A stretch of 64,000 bases of DNA from Nymphalis io (taxonomy: Eukaryota; Arthropoda; Insecta; Lepidoptera; Nymphalidae): NCBI RefSeq assembly GCF_905147045.1, contig NC_065888.1, forward strand, positions 12,219,001 to 12,283,000, read 5' to 3'. Of the stretch, positions 1-12,506 are shown piece by piece. A program made the position numbers and the translations under genes. The notes below the pieces were generated by a model. The model made no database searches, was not told where the DNA came from, and worked only from the letters and a program-made list of their open reading frames with translations. Within the stretch, counting starts at the first letter, position 1. Each line of letters opens with the position of its first letter.

Positions 1-134
1 GGTTTATGTTGTGTGTTGTACATGTACATAACAAATTATAAATAATAATAGATTATAAACGTTGTTTTTCTTATCATTAAACTTTAAAAATGAATATTAG
101 CTAATAATTTATATCATGGTATTTAATATTTTAG

Positions 135-270
135 GGGTGCGGTACCTCCTGGAGCTCGTTTCGATCCATTTGGCCCTCCAGGATTTGGACCCCTGCCTGG
201 TCGACGACAACCACCACCGGATGCAGACCACCTCCCTCCCCCTGGTTTTAACGATAACATGTTCTTGTAA
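135..270 (+). CDS. PSMF1: Last coding exon of proteasome inhibitor PI31 (partial)
   Basis: This is the C-terminal exon of PI31/PSMF1, a proline-rich regulator that binds the 20S proteasome. It follows a TTTTAG acceptor (AG at 133-134). After one base completing a split codon, the frame reads GAVPPGARFDPFGPPGFG, then a Gly/Arg/Pro stretch, and ends PDADHLPPPGFNDNMFL before TAA at 268-270. The 'PPGARFDPFGP' and 'PD.DHLPPPG' motifs are characteristic of the PI31 C-terminus, an Arg/Pro-rich tail needed for proteasome inhibition in characterised homologues. The upstream exons, including the FP domain, lie outside the window. The motif match makes the identification strong even though only about 45 residues are visible. 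Confidence 0.93.
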
Positions 271-302
271 TCCTCAAACTTCTGTATCTATATGTATTTA
301 TC

Positions 303-330
303 AATAAATGATAATATATCTATCAATAAA
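303..330 (+). terminator. Poly(A) signals of PSMF1
   Basis: Two AATAAA hexamers lie at 303-308 and 325-330, 33 and 55 bases after the PSMF1 stop codon. Either could direct cleavage, giving a very short 3' UTR. Assigned from position and consensus only. Confidence 0.6.
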
Positions 331-597
331 ATTATGGTATTACAATCTGTTTTTTTAAGCATTAATGGTATTGTACTATTTGCGCTACACTCAATTGACT
401 TATTAGGACTTTGGTATTACGCTTAGAGAGGTTGAGCAATTGTAACTCGAAATTAGCAAAACGTATTATTATAAAGGTTTACGTTAGCTCGTCTGTTGCT
501 TAATAAAAGGTTATCAAAAATATATATGAAGCTTTCGTCAAGGTGCCGCCAGCTGGAATTAAGGGATTACCAGCTGGCACTAACTTACACCATTATA

Positions 598-1860
598 TAA
601 TCCTGTATACAGGGTTACAGGGTAATATGTCACGATCCTTTTAAAGGGTTATAGTTCAGGACAATAGCTATCAAATGACCCCCAAAATGCTTATGCAAAA
701 GTGTATCGTTTTCGAGTTATTAATTTTTTAATATTTTTTTTATTTAAAGGATGTTTAAGATTCTAAAATTCAATAAAAAAAAAATCAACGTATTTTCCCT
801 ATTTTTTTTTGTATTTCTTGCAAGGGTACATCCTAGTTAATAATAACCAGTTCTAAAACAAAAACAATCTTCAAGCATTTTTAAATTACAGATCCAAAAC
901 TGTACAACTTTTCGATTTTTAATTTTGATTCTTTAAGTTACTCGCAATTTTTTTGTAAAAATCACTATGGCTCTTATCGTGCGGATCATTTTAAAAACAT
1001 CTGCGTTTCCTTAGCTATCCATCGGTACATAAAAAGTACAGTAACAATCATAAACTCAGGAGAAAATTAGATAACAAAGAGACCAGGTAGGAAATTCTAA
1101 GAAATGCTATTGTTAAGAAATTAAATCTGGATCAAAGACAAAAGGACCTCAATGCAAAGTAGTTAAAGATTATTTTTAATAGGGGTAATAGGTAAAAAAG
1201 GAGAGATAAACCAGAGCTGTCATTGCAATTTTGAATTTAAATCAAAAACAAAATACTTAATCTTTTTAGCTACTCCATACTTTCGAAATTACACTGTTTA
1301 TTATTCATAATTCGTGTTCAAAATGAGATCCCCTATTTCGTATACAAATACGCATTCTTTTTCTTAATTCACTTTTTACTACAACACTACTCAAGCTATG
1401 TCGAATAGAATTTGCAGCATTCATTATTCTTGTTTTGAGTTCTTCAATTGTTTGTACTGATGAAACATCATAAACCAGGCTTTTCATATGCCCCCAGACA
1501 TAATAGTCCATCGGAGTCAAATCTGGACTTCTCGCTGGCCATGGGATTGGTCATCATCATTCATCTGGAGAACGGACACGAGGGCGTCCGGAATCAGATT
1601 GTCTCCTTTGCACGCGACCAGTTTCTCTAATTCGACGATACACACCAATAAAGACACTATTGTCAGGTGTCCGGCGATCCGGAAATCGACGATTATACTC
1701 ACGACGAGCAGCTGCGGCGTCACCGTTACAATATCCATAGCAAAATAAGATGTCAGCGTATTCCTCATTAGAGTACGGACGACGAGAAGAATTTTGTTCT
1801 GCAGCCATAATAGTCCTTTTTACTTTTTTTTTACTTAGTATAACGTGTTATCAATATAAC
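598..1860 (-). mobile_element. Internally deleted Tc1/mariner-type DNA transposon remnant
   Basis: On the minus strand, 1808-1557 encodes an N-terminal helix-turn-helix region (MAAEQNSSRRPYSNEEYADI..., 83 codons) of the type annotated as DUF4817 at the start of many insect Tc1/mariner-like transposases. It stops at a TGA, and within a few bases the C-terminal part resumes in another frame: PIPWPARSPDLTPMDYYVWG at about 1559-1500, continuing to a natural-looking end ...RNRGSHFEHEL at 1305. The SPDL.P.D block is the region of the last catalytic acidic residue. The central catalytic core is missing, so the copy is dead. The left part (about 598-760, with CAGGGTTACAGGGTAA and CCCCCAAAATGC) resembles terminal/UTR sequence of such elements. 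Both outer boundaries are approximate, and I could not find matching terminal inverted repeats. Confidence 0.62.
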
Positions 1861-2194
1861 ATTGATGAAAACGAGTTCTTTGGCGGTTCTTGTCGATAGA
1901 ATCTACATTCTGAGCCGGTGGTAGTTTTAAATCAAATTAATTTCATCTTGTTAAGTTACGATTAATAGATGAGTATAAGAGGCCATTTGAATGAAGTATA
2001 ATTTTGTATTTCATATAATTATCAATTTATAATATATTAAAATGAAACAAATTAAAATGGCAATTTTGCCATCAGGCAAGAATGACGAGATGGTGGTAGA
2101 AACTAGAAGAATTTGTATTTTAAATACTAGCAACTCGGTCAAATTTTCTAGTTGGCAATGTTAAACTTCAGTTTCACAATTTTTTTTGTGCAGT

Positions 2195-2281
2195 GCACAC
2201 GTTTTCCGCGTGTGTGGTGATTTTATTTGCGGTTCACGGCTGAATCCGTTCAACTTTTATTCAATGTGTATGGCTGTGGAG
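2195..2281 (+). other. Possible orphan exon (splice signals only)
   Basis: A pyrimidine-rich tract ending in GTGCAG precedes 2195, and a perfect donor GAG|GTAAGT follows 2281. One frame is open through the segment and would end ATG-TGT-ATG-GCT-GTG-GAG at the donor, so an initiator ATG could sit in it. No family similarity is visible and no partner exon can be named. It could be a leader exon of a distant + strand gene such as PRL-1, or chance. Confidence 0.2.
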
Positions 2282-5200
2282 GTAAGTGTAATCTTAAATT
2301 ACTTTTTTGAAAGTTACGTCGTCCTCGCGTCTCCTATGTACGGAGGTCATGCCCTGCCAACTAAGGACGTCATCGTGCAGGCGTCGTGGAACAATTATCA
2401 TTTTCCTTTATATGCCAAAGTAGATATAGTTTTCCATAGTTCTACTATTTTCCATAGCTCGATAACATAACATATGCTTTATTTGATTATTATGAACTTA
2501 TATAAAAATTGACAGGTTATATTAATAAATTTCTAAAAGTTGATATTTTAGTAACTAAACTGTCGATAACACGTAATTTACTGATAATAGTATATACTTA
2601 AAGTTGCTATAAATTGTAGGTATAAGTATAATTAATTTCATCAACTTCTCTTTGCTCTGACACTTTGTTTCTTCTGACAGGAATTACAGTTCTCTACTAT
2701 AAATTACGTCTCATTCGATAAGTTATAATAAAATGTAAAAGATTTACTTTGTTACATTAACGCAGGATTCATTCACTTATATTGATAATATGTAATAAAA
2801 CATTATTTTAACAATACCCTCATAAAACATTTGCTAGTGATTATGAAATGACTTTAATATTGGAGTATCTATAGTTACAGTAAATATTATTATAAGAATA
2901 AATATTGGTTAAGTAATTATGTATAATTATCATTATTTAAACTCAAATCCTACCTTACAGTATTTAAAAAAAAGTCACATTACCATATAAATAGTTCCCA
3001 CATTTAAACAGTATGTATTAAATGAATAATAATTATATTGAAATAGTTTACCTTAAAATGGCCACTTTTATTTCATAAATGACCTTGCTAAATATAATAA
3101 TATTGACTAGGTTGTACTGTTAATGTAATATATTTATTTTATTAATAAAGATAACTATATCAATGAAATTGGACTTAATTTTTAATTAATTTATTATAAT
3201 GAAGACCTAACATTTTCATCCATTGCATATTGACAAAACACACTGTAAATATAAAAAAATATAAATAAATGCCTACATGCTTTATGTTATTATGAGCCAT
3301 ACAAACAATAAAAAACTTTATTTTTGCAAATTGTTTATAAATATTTTAGCTAATGTAGCTATTGTCAATAAAATAATATATATAGAAACTTCAAAATCCA
3401 TTTAAGAAAATAAATACTTATTTGTTTTGTATGTATTTAGTATATATATTAATCTTTCTTATGTAACAAACAACAATAAAACTCTTTTGTAATTTTAAAT
3501 TTTCAAAGGTAAAATACAGATTAGCCGAACATATTATAGTCGCTTATAGACTGCAATTCTATAATTGTATTTTACTTAAATACAAAACTAATTTTATGTA
3601 TTTTGGATAATTATCTGAGTAAATATTTAAATAAGAATTAAAACACAATTGTATTGATTAATTGCCTCCATTTCTGCAATAAAGTTTGTCATTTTCTAAC
3701 TTTTTTAATACCCGCTGAATTTTAAGATGGGCAATTTACAAATAATAAGTTTGACTTGAATTATATGAGAGGAAAATTAAATCAGTGCCACAAAAAACTA
3801 AATGACTTAATGCAATAATGGTATAAATATGTTTGAATCTATTATGATTTATATATTTATAAAAAAAAGTTTTTTCTTAGACGAAATTCGGTCTAAAATT
3901 GTCTGGAAGAATTGATAACCTCTTTCTCTTTTTATGTCTGCCAAAATATTTATTTTAAAGAAAATGTCATGTATTATTTATATTTTCAAAACTGCCCAAT
4001 TTCAAATGTGTTGAAACTCACCATGAAAATTGTTAGTCGCGATAAAATGAATATGAGTTCACACAACATTTTAATCAGTATTATTGACGTCAAACTAGGA
4101 ATGTAAGGTAAATCAGTAACAGATGTATTGTAAATCAATGTGCAATTACTGCATATTGCGTAAGCGTAACATATAATGACTTTTCATTTTAAATAAGGTG
4201 ATTGGGTAAAAATTCATGAAACAATAAATTGCACGTAACCAATTCCGTTGCTTATATATCGACGATTAATATAATTTTATTAATTCGAAACTTATAAAAC
4301 TTATAGGTTACTAAAAATAACGGTACTATTTTTTTTTTAGTTTCATATTGTTTTGTATAATTGCTAGAGGATTCTGGATTCTCGATTGGGGTATAGGACA
4401 TTGACCCGGCCTTGGCAGGCGTGTTGACCCTGCGCAGACGTTGACGTTTGTCCGTAAGGTCGAATTCGCACTATTTCGTGAGAGTATTCATAATATATGA
4501 CAAATATTTAACAAAATAAAATATAACACTTTCTCTTTGACGGAAGATTAACGCAATATAATAACATAAATGGGCTTGTTTTAGATCTCTACATACATAT
4601 AATGTTCGAATATCTAATAACAGCTAACTGGGCTGGATAAATGCGATGGCGTCATCCCTCCTTAAATAGCATCATTGTAAAGCCACCACAATTATACTAA
4701 TTTGTTAGGTACTAACACCAATTTCAAACTTCGTTATTCTATGGGTACAATTTGGATGTTTATCAATTAACTATTTTTGTAGCCTTGCTAGTAAAAATAT
4801 TACTATTTTTTATATAAGATATAGATTATAAAATAGACAAATACGTTGTAAATTGTATTTTAAAATGTATTCATTTGTGAATAAAAAAAAATTAAAATGC
4901 TACTTAATTCACGCTTTATCGCTGTAAAATTGGCTGGATTATATATTTATTTAAAAATACAGTGTCAAATGATACATCCCTTAATTTTATTGAAAACATT
5001 AGAATTCGCATAATTAATAATAAATTCGAACTCTATATCGTTGTTAAATCGTCCATTAGACAGACAGAGGGAGGGCCGGTTGGCTGACTATATATAAAGA
5101 ACACCGGTTTGTACTGCAGTCCGTAAAGGCTCTAGGGTCGTTGCACGGAGCCCCCGAATGGCGGTCTTTCGAACTAAAAGGGCTTCGCTCTCACTATGTC

Positions 5201-7567
5201 CTTCCTTCATAACAACGTATTAAGAATAATTAATGAACCGTCTATTTATACGTATATTTACAATGAAAGTGAATTTTAGGAAGTTATTAATTTCTGAAAG
5301 CATACGGAGATATTGACGTTTTAAAACAAAAAAAAAAATACAGAGCAAAATAGTATTTTTCTGTTACTTATGTAAGAAAGGTTCCTCTCAAATTGGACAA
5401 TAAAATATTACTCTTATCCAGTGTCCAGTATCCAAGTATCAATTCGATAAAAAAAGTCGTTTCGACTGACTTTCAGCCGCAGATGTCGAACTTATAGTCT
5501 AGCGTACATAGTTGTGAAATATCCTGAAATATGGTAGTGCTCAAATTTATTATATTCTTTTCCATATTCTATGAGAATATGGAAGTCTTGAATTAACGGT
5601 GAGAGATCAGGCGCAGGGTAAATTGTTTCTTTTACAGGGACATGAGAATTGTATAACACTCTTAATTTCCTAACTCCGGATTGCTGCTTATCGACTTAAC
5701 AGTAATACTCTATACATTTAATTATCCCGACCTGGGATTTAAACCCGGAATCGTGATCTGGAGCCAAGTTAACCACAAAACAACCAGAACTTTTAACGAT
5801 GAAGGACTTAAAATATTATACCATCTACCTATTTAAAAATAATGAACAATAATTTTAGGTCCCGTAAAACATAAAAAATTTAAATAACCTCTTGTGCGGA
5901 TATGATTTCGTTTAAAACATTAGTAAAATTTATTTTTTAAAAGATGTTTCAGAACGTGTTATTAAACTTATGATATATATAGCTAGCAATGTATTAAATA
6001 AAATATTTAATTATAAGGATTTTAATAAACCTTTCTTGAAATTGCTTAATAACTAAAACAGGTTTTGTCTCAAGCGAGACAATAGATAATTCATTTGTAC
6101 GACCGACGTAGAATTATTGATATAACTTGACATTTAATTGCTTATTTATATCTTTTTAATGGTAACAGTCATAAATGTATTGGATATGACTTTTATACAT
6201 TTACGTAACACTGTACCAGTGCGTCATCATCACACAATTCATTTAAAATGTGCTCGTGAATATATACAATTATCCCATTTTATTAGAAAATCTGTAATTT
6301 AGTATATAGATAGAAGCGGTTTAGATCGCTCTCAGAGCCTACGATTCGGGTCACTGAGCTAGGTCACGCCTCGCGCCACGGTCAGGACACGCTAACGATT
6401 TTTCATATTAAAATGTTTTATCAATATCCGTGTGTTTTAACGTCGCGAAAAATATTCAGCTTTGATTGAATTATTTGAAAATAAATCGGATCAAAAGAGC
6501 TAAGAGAAAATGACTGTTATATATGTTTTTATATTGACAAAGCAAACTTTAATGCGTATTTCGAATACATTCACTTTGAACCAATATCTCTAATACCGTA
6601 TTCATCGTATATAATTTATAGTTTAATTCATTTGACGTCACAGTTCACCGTTTTGTCCCGGCATGTCAAGTTTTCTGTGTCACTTACGTCTTTCGTTTTT
6701 TAACGTGGGTGTTTGGCGAAATATTTTTTGTTCGCTAAACAAACTACCTAATTACCAGGAAAGCTTGTAATCTTTTATTTTAAATATCTTCAGAAATACC
6801 ATATTTTTATCTAATCAATTGCTTGAATCGATTTATTTTGTTATCAATTAAAGGTAATTAAAATTTAAAATGTAACAATATGACCCCGCACGTAAATTTA
6901 TATACAGTAGTATGTAAAATACATTGTCTTGTGAATAAAATAATGCATTTAATATATATTTTTTTATTAAAAAAATGTGTTTATGTATCACTTATGTATT
7001 CCACTTATACTTTCGACATTAAATAAAGAAAATAATTACAGTATTTCAAAAAGTGTCTCGACAGTTTTAACATGACCCAATTTAGTAAGACGTTCTAAAG
7101 CTAAAGGTCACTCTTTATTTATCCGTTCTGACATTGCGCTAGGGTTACGTTATTTTTAGCATCGTATCTAGAAGGTCGTGAGTCCTACCTAATCTATGAT
7201 ATTGTAGGAGCAGGCGAGAGTACGAGGCGCAGGCGGAGTCGATGACCGAGTATTGATCCCGGCGAAGTGGGTCGCGACCCGTTTCCCGTTGCAATACAAA
7301 CGGGTAGGGCTGCACCGCTTGTCTCGTCAGACAAGATACCACATGAACAGTCACGACCACAACTATTAGTACCGATATTCAAACGACATTTCAGTTTAAT
7401 TGACTATCCCGCTTAAGGTTTTGTCGAGAAAACATTTTTCAATGTTTTAGAATTGCCATTTTTAATGAGCCAATTTAGTAACTAATTTATTTGCATACTC
7501 ATTTGCTTATAATGATAATGGTTTTATAAACTGGTTATTCGCTCTAAACGACTGAATGTAACTGTCC

Positions 7568-8137
7568 TTATGAACGAACTAACTTCCAGTCACGTAAATC
7601 CGCGATTACCCGTAACCGGCACGGATTTATTGCTTGATCCAAATCGTTCCTGTAATCTGTAGTTAGGGAACTAATTAGTAAGCATTTGCATATAAGTGTT
7701 ATATTGTTTTGTAACACTATGTATAACAGATTTTTATTATTCATAAAACTAATAATGTCTGTTGATAAGTTATTAAGGGAAATACAGAGATGTCGCCCCC
7801 GTAGCGATGCATTTTGTAGATGTCGTCGATATACTATGTGCATTTGCCTTGTGAAAGTTGATTTGCACAAATCCCCACCCAAGCTGAAGTACAAAGCGCT
7901 CATGTTACATTCACTTTCCATTGACTGAATGTTAACCCTAAATGAGTAGGTACGGTCTATGATGTTTACATCGCATACGTATGCACCTAGAGTTAATAAT
8001 ATCGTGTATACATACAACTCTGGATCGCTAAACTCTACTTTGTTTAAATCTTTATATTTACAAATCGTTATCATTAAGAATATTCTCGATTTACATCGAC
8101 ATAAAATACGCCTTCGTATCTTTAACAAAGGATACAT
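7568..8137 (-). other. Unrecognised 189-codon open frame
   Basis: This is an uninterrupted frame from ATG (MYPLLKIRRRILCRCKSRIF...) to a stop. I see no domain, signal peptide, transmembrane pattern or repeat that places it in a family. The opposite strand also holds two open frames over the same interval, which suggests locally low stop density rather than coding selection. There is no obvious promoter or splice context. It is listed only because of its length in AT-rich DNA. Confidence 0.12.
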
Positions 8138-10035
8138 ATAGTTTTTATCTTTAGAATATTTTTATCTATCTACGTTAAGTATATTATTACGAGTATATTG
8201 ACGAACATGACATTTTTGTATTGCACCTAATTTGTTTTCGCTCTTGTTGCTAAGAAGTTTTAATTGAAGCGCTGACCTTCAGGCTTTGTTATAAGCTCAA
8301 CGTGATTGCGGTTGCTGTGTACGTCCTATTTATATTTTGTTTTGCGACTCGATATAGATTTTATTAATATTAAGATAATTGCTTAAAAATAAAGCGTGAA
8401 GTCATTCGTGACTTCGATATATATATGTGTGTATTAAAATTCAAAGTATAAAAGATCTCACGATAGTCAAAAATGCAACAGTTATCGATATATGTATATT
8501 GTACATGCGAAGTCAACTAAGATCAAGAATCAGATAAAGTAAACAAATTAGTGTTTACGTTTTAAGAAAACTGTTAAAAATAATTTTAAAAAAAAAGAAA
8601 TAAACAACACAAGCATATTGTTGTTGTCTTCGGTTATTTTTTTAAAATTATATCTATGCCCCGTGACCTTATTGAATTTTCTTCCTGAACTTTATTTGAA
8701 GTAAATGTCAATAATATTACAATACAATCATCAATGTTAAACGAGATTTGTTGAAAGTTTGTTTCAAGTTGCTGTTTATAATACAGCAGGCACGTTTGTC
8801 GTGGGAGTTCCGAACAATACTTCGTTACTGTTTGTATAGGAAAAGCACGTTGTTATAGCCTGCCGCGTGTTTTGGTCACGTGGTCAGCAATTAAAGACTG
8901 CTTGGACTGGATGCCAAGAATATAAAGCATCTTTGGCAGATGTTATTTACTTGATGGATTCATCAAAATAGTAATAAATATAATTACAATTGAAGCATTC
9001 GGAAATATAAAACAAATATGTCGATTAATTGCCATATAATTATTAAAATTTGTAAAAATTTTATAAGAACTTTTGGGGAATGTGTTTTGATAAATCTGGA
9101 CGTTTTTCTATATTCGATCATCCTAACTCATGTTAAATTGCTATTGGAGGATTGTAGATGAACTGACAATATGTATTGTTGATGTATTTATTAATGTGTT
9201 AAGCAGAAAATGGTAAAAAAGGTCAGGTTTCAGTTTAATATATAGATATGTAATTACAATGGAAACTTGAACGTGTAGAAGATTGAATTTCACAATAATA
9301 CATTTATTGAATACCTATATATAAATCCTCTTACAAGTTAACGTTGATAATACTAAGTTGATTTTAAACTCTTCTTCGTATCTTCTTTATCGTCATGACA
9401 TTGGCAGAATTCTGCACGAAATAGATACAATTATGTATGACATATATTCTACAGTAAACATACCTTCAGGAAGTGATTGCTGCAATGAAAAACAACATAC
9501 GCTGGCCCTGACCTTTTTAATGATAATGCTTACGTGTGTATGTATATCGTTAAAACACATAAAGAATCTTCCATATTTTATGGGATACGCCCATACCAAA
9601 AGTACACGTCTAACTTCGTTTCGCGTAAGCGCCTTTACATATAAATGACACGAGAAATTTGTAAAAGTGACATTTTAATGCATATATAATTTTGCGTAAC
9701 GCTATTTTTTTGCTATCAAATCAGCCGATATCATGATGATGAAGAAACGAAGGCAAAAGATCGTAATATAAATAAAGGTGCAAAATTGATTTCACAATAT
9801 TTATGTCAATTTCGATGATAACAATGGAAAGTTGATAAAAAATATTGACTGACGAATGCGGAATATATAGAGTATAAAGAAAACATACAAATAATAAAGC
9901 CATAAAAATAAAGCAATTGTTACGTTTCTACAGTAGAAACTCCAAACAAAGTAATTTATACGTAGCTGTGTCGTATGTTTTGATAAAAATTACAAATATA
10001 TTTTTGCGTTAAACATTTATTCAACTTAATACCAA

Positions 10036-10045
10036 TATGTGCTTT
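10036..10045. repeat. Target-site duplication, left copy (RTE insertion)
   Basis: TATGTGCTTT here is repeated exactly at 12497-12506 and brackets the RTE element. Bases outside and inside the two copies differ, so the duplication is exactly 10 bp. Confidence 0.85.
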
Positions 10046-12496
10046 CATCATCACCAGCCGAAAGACGTCCACTGCTGGACAAAGGCCTCCCCCAAGGATT
10101 TCCACGTTGGCCGATCTTGCGCTGCCCGCATCCAACGGCTTCCCGCGACTCGTTCTAAGTCGTCGGTCCACCTTGTAGGGGGCCTGCCCACGCTGCGTCT
10201 TCCGGTTCGTGGTCGCCACTCGAGAACCTTTCTGCCCCAGCGGCCGTCGGTTCTGCGAGCAATGTGCCCCGCCCACTGCCACTTCAATTTAGCAATTCTT
10301 CGGGCTATGTCGGTTACTTTGGTTCGCCTGCGGATTTCATCATTTCTGATTCGATCTCGCAGAGAAACTCCGAGCATAGCCCTCTCCATTGCCCTTTGAG
10401 TGACCTTGAGCCTTCTTATGAGGCCCATTGTGAGCGACCACGTCTCTGATCCATAAGTCATCACTGGCAACACACACTGGTCGAAGACTTTCGACTTGAG
10501 ACACTGCGGTATTTGGGATGAGAAGATATCGTGTAGCTTCCCGAACGCTGCCCAGCCGAGTTGAATTCGACGATTGACCTCTTTCTCGAAGTTGGACCTA
10601 CCTAGTTGGATGGTCTGACCTAGGTAGACATAGTTGTCTACAACTTCGAGTGCAGAATTTCCAACCTTGACTTGAGTGGGTGCAACATGGATGTTCGACA
10701 TGATTTTCGTCTTGTCCATGTTCATTTTTAGACCCACTTGTTGGGAAACCCTGCTGAGGTCATCGAGCATAGTGCCGAGGTCTTCCAAGGTCTCAGCCAT
10801 AATTACAATGTCATCGGCAAATCGAAGATGAGTGATGTACTCGCCGTTAATATTGATGCCAAGTCCGTTCCAGTCCAGAAGCTTGAAAACATCTTCCAAT
10901 GCAGCGGTAAACAGTTTCGGAGATATCACGTCTCCCTGTCTTACACCTCTCTGCAGTTGGATAGGTTTTGAGTTCTGATCCTGGAGTCGGATCGACATGG
11001 TGGCGTTCTCGTACAAGCACTTTAACACCCTGATATACCGATAATCAATTTGGCACCTTTGAAGAGAATTCAGCACGGCCCAGGTTTCGATCGAATCAAA
11101 GGCTTTCTCATAGTCCACAAACGCTAAGCAAAGTGGCTGGTTATACTCCTCAGTCTTCTGTATAACTTGCCGCAGCGTATGTATGTGGTCTATGGTGCTA
11201 AAGCCTTTCCGGAATCCGGCTTGTTCGGGTGGCTGGAAGTCGTCAAGTCTTTGCTCGAGACGATTCGTAATGACTCTCGAAAACAACTTGTAAACATGAC
11301 TCAGCAGTGAGATGGGCCTGTAATTCTTCAGAAGGGTTTTATCACCCTTCTTAAAGAAAAGTACCACCACACCTCTGTGCCATGCTTTTGGCGTTTGACC
11401 TTTGGCAATGACGGAGTTAAAAAGCCTCTGAAGAGCCCTGAGGATCGGTGTACCACCCGCCTTCAGAAGCTCGGCTGTAATACCATCATCACCAGGTGCC
11501 TTGTTGTTTTTGAGTTGTCCGAGAGCCATTCTAATCTCGAAAAGACTGACGTCCTGAAAATCTTCAGTGTAGTGTCGGGTTAGTCTTGCTCTGGGATCTG
11601 CAGCATGACTACTGACAGGTGATTGAGCTGTCGTGTACAGCTGACCGTAGAACTTCTCAACCTCTTCCAACAGCTCAGATCTTGACGTGACTATTCTGCC
11701 ATCCTCAGTTTTCAGCCTTGTCAGTTGACTCTGACCAACAGACAGATCTCTGGCGAACACTTTAGAGCCTTTGTTCCGCTCGATGGCCTCTTTAATGCGC
11801 ATTGTATTAAATTGGCGAGTGTCGCGAGTTAGAGACTTTGAAATCCGTCTGTTGATCAGCCGATAGCCGGCAGCATCAGCTGGGGACGTCAGAATCATTT
11901 TCCGTCTTTCCTCCATAAGCCGTAGGGTAGAGGCAGAGATCTTTTTGGTTCCTTTTGTACGGCTGGTCTTGAAGGTCTTAGACCCAGCCGTACGGACAGT
12001 TTCCACAAGCCTGTCGTTGTATGTGTCCACTTCCTCGCAGTCTGCTAGGCAATCGAATCGGTTTTGGAGTTCGAGCTGAAAGGCTTCGGGATTTCGGATT
12101 TGAAGAGGTGATGGTCGGAGCGTAGACTTCATCAGTCGGGACCTCTGGAGTTTAACATTGATATTTAACGAGCCTCTTACGAGTCTGTGATCGCTCCCAG
12201 TTTTGACTGCATTGATCACGGAGACGTCATTAAATATTTGTCTTCTCGTCGACAAGATGAAGTCTATCTCATTCTTGGTTTTCCCATCAGGGCTCACCCA
12301 GGTCCATTTACGCTGACCTGGCTTCTTGAAAAAGGAGTTCATCATAAAGAGTCCCTCCTTCTCCATAAAGTCGGCCAACATCTGGCCCCGAGTGTTGCGG
12401 TCTCCAATTCCATGAGGTCCCACCTTTAACTCATCACCGAATCGTTTGCCCAGCTTCGCGTTGAAGTCCCCCATTACAACAGTGAAATGAGTCTTT
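10046..12496 (-). mobile_element. 5'-truncated RTE-type non-LTR retrotransposon with open ORF
   Basis: The minus-strand frame 12474-10051 (807 codons, no internal stop) encodes the C-terminal part of an apurinic-like endonuclease followed by a reverse transcriptase. Endonuclease motifs visible are MGDFNAKLG at the very start, NEIDFIL and SDHRLV. Reverse transcriptase motifs in order are NYRPISLLSHVYKLFS, GFRKGFSTIDHI, FVDYEKAFDS, QRGVRQGDVISPKLF and the catalytic FADD at about residue 552. The C-terminal region WQWAGHIARR.DGRWG..VLEWRPR is typical of the RTE clade. The first part of the endonuclease and any 5' UTR are missing; in-frame sequence upstream meets a stop just inside the 5' end at 12496. 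The 3' end is a short GATGATG tail. Exact flanking duplications and an intact frame indicate a recent, 5'-truncated, target-primed insertion. It cannot be autonomous without the endonuclease N-terminus. Confidence 0.95.
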
Positions 12497-12506
12497 TATG
12501 TGCTTT
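12497..12506. repeat. Target-site duplication, right copy (RTE insertion)
   Basis: Exact second copy of TATGTGCTTT, adjoining the truncated 5' end of the RTE element. Confidence 0.85.

Larger units (their letters stand above)
1861..10035. other. Long AT-rich intergenic stretch without a convincing gene
   Basis: About 8.2 kb with no recognisable coding exon or family motif. A splice-like segment is present at 2195-2281 (acceptor TTTTTTGTGCAG, donor GAG|GTAAGT); it could be a non-coding leader exon of a + strand gene, but nothing else supports it. A TATATAAA at about 5090 precedes no identifiable transcript. Around 5730-5785 the sequence 'CTGGGATTTAAACCCGG' resembles a reversed tRNA B-box and may be a SINE relic. 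A 189-codon open frame (8137-7568, minus) has no familiar motif and looks like chance. Confidence 0.5.

Noticed and set aside
547..580. CCAGCTGG repeated as a possible inverted repeat
   Set aside because: Each half is itself a palindrome, so the pairing is trivial and not evidence of a transposon end.
5085..5215. TATATAAA followed about 30 bases on by a possible start site and a short frame
   Set aside because: The downstream frame is about 20 codons with no family similarity and no splice donor; TATA-like words are frequent in this AT-rich DNA.
5725..5790. tRNA-like B-box text (CTGGGATTTAAACCCGG)
   Set aside because: No complete cloverleaf; at most a SINE relic, not a tRNA gene.
7145..7382. 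Two overlapping minus-strand frames with Arg/Ser-rich products
   Set aside because: They translate a locally GC-richer patch in two frames, with no splice context or family motif.
7686..8141. Plus-strand open frames opposite the 189-codon frame
   Set aside because: No motif, overlapping frames on both strands, AT-rich context; most likely chance.
10037..11583. Plus-strand open frames over the RTE element (for example 10037-10399, 10738-10971)
   Set aside because: They are the antisense shadow of the 807-codon reverse transcriptase frame.
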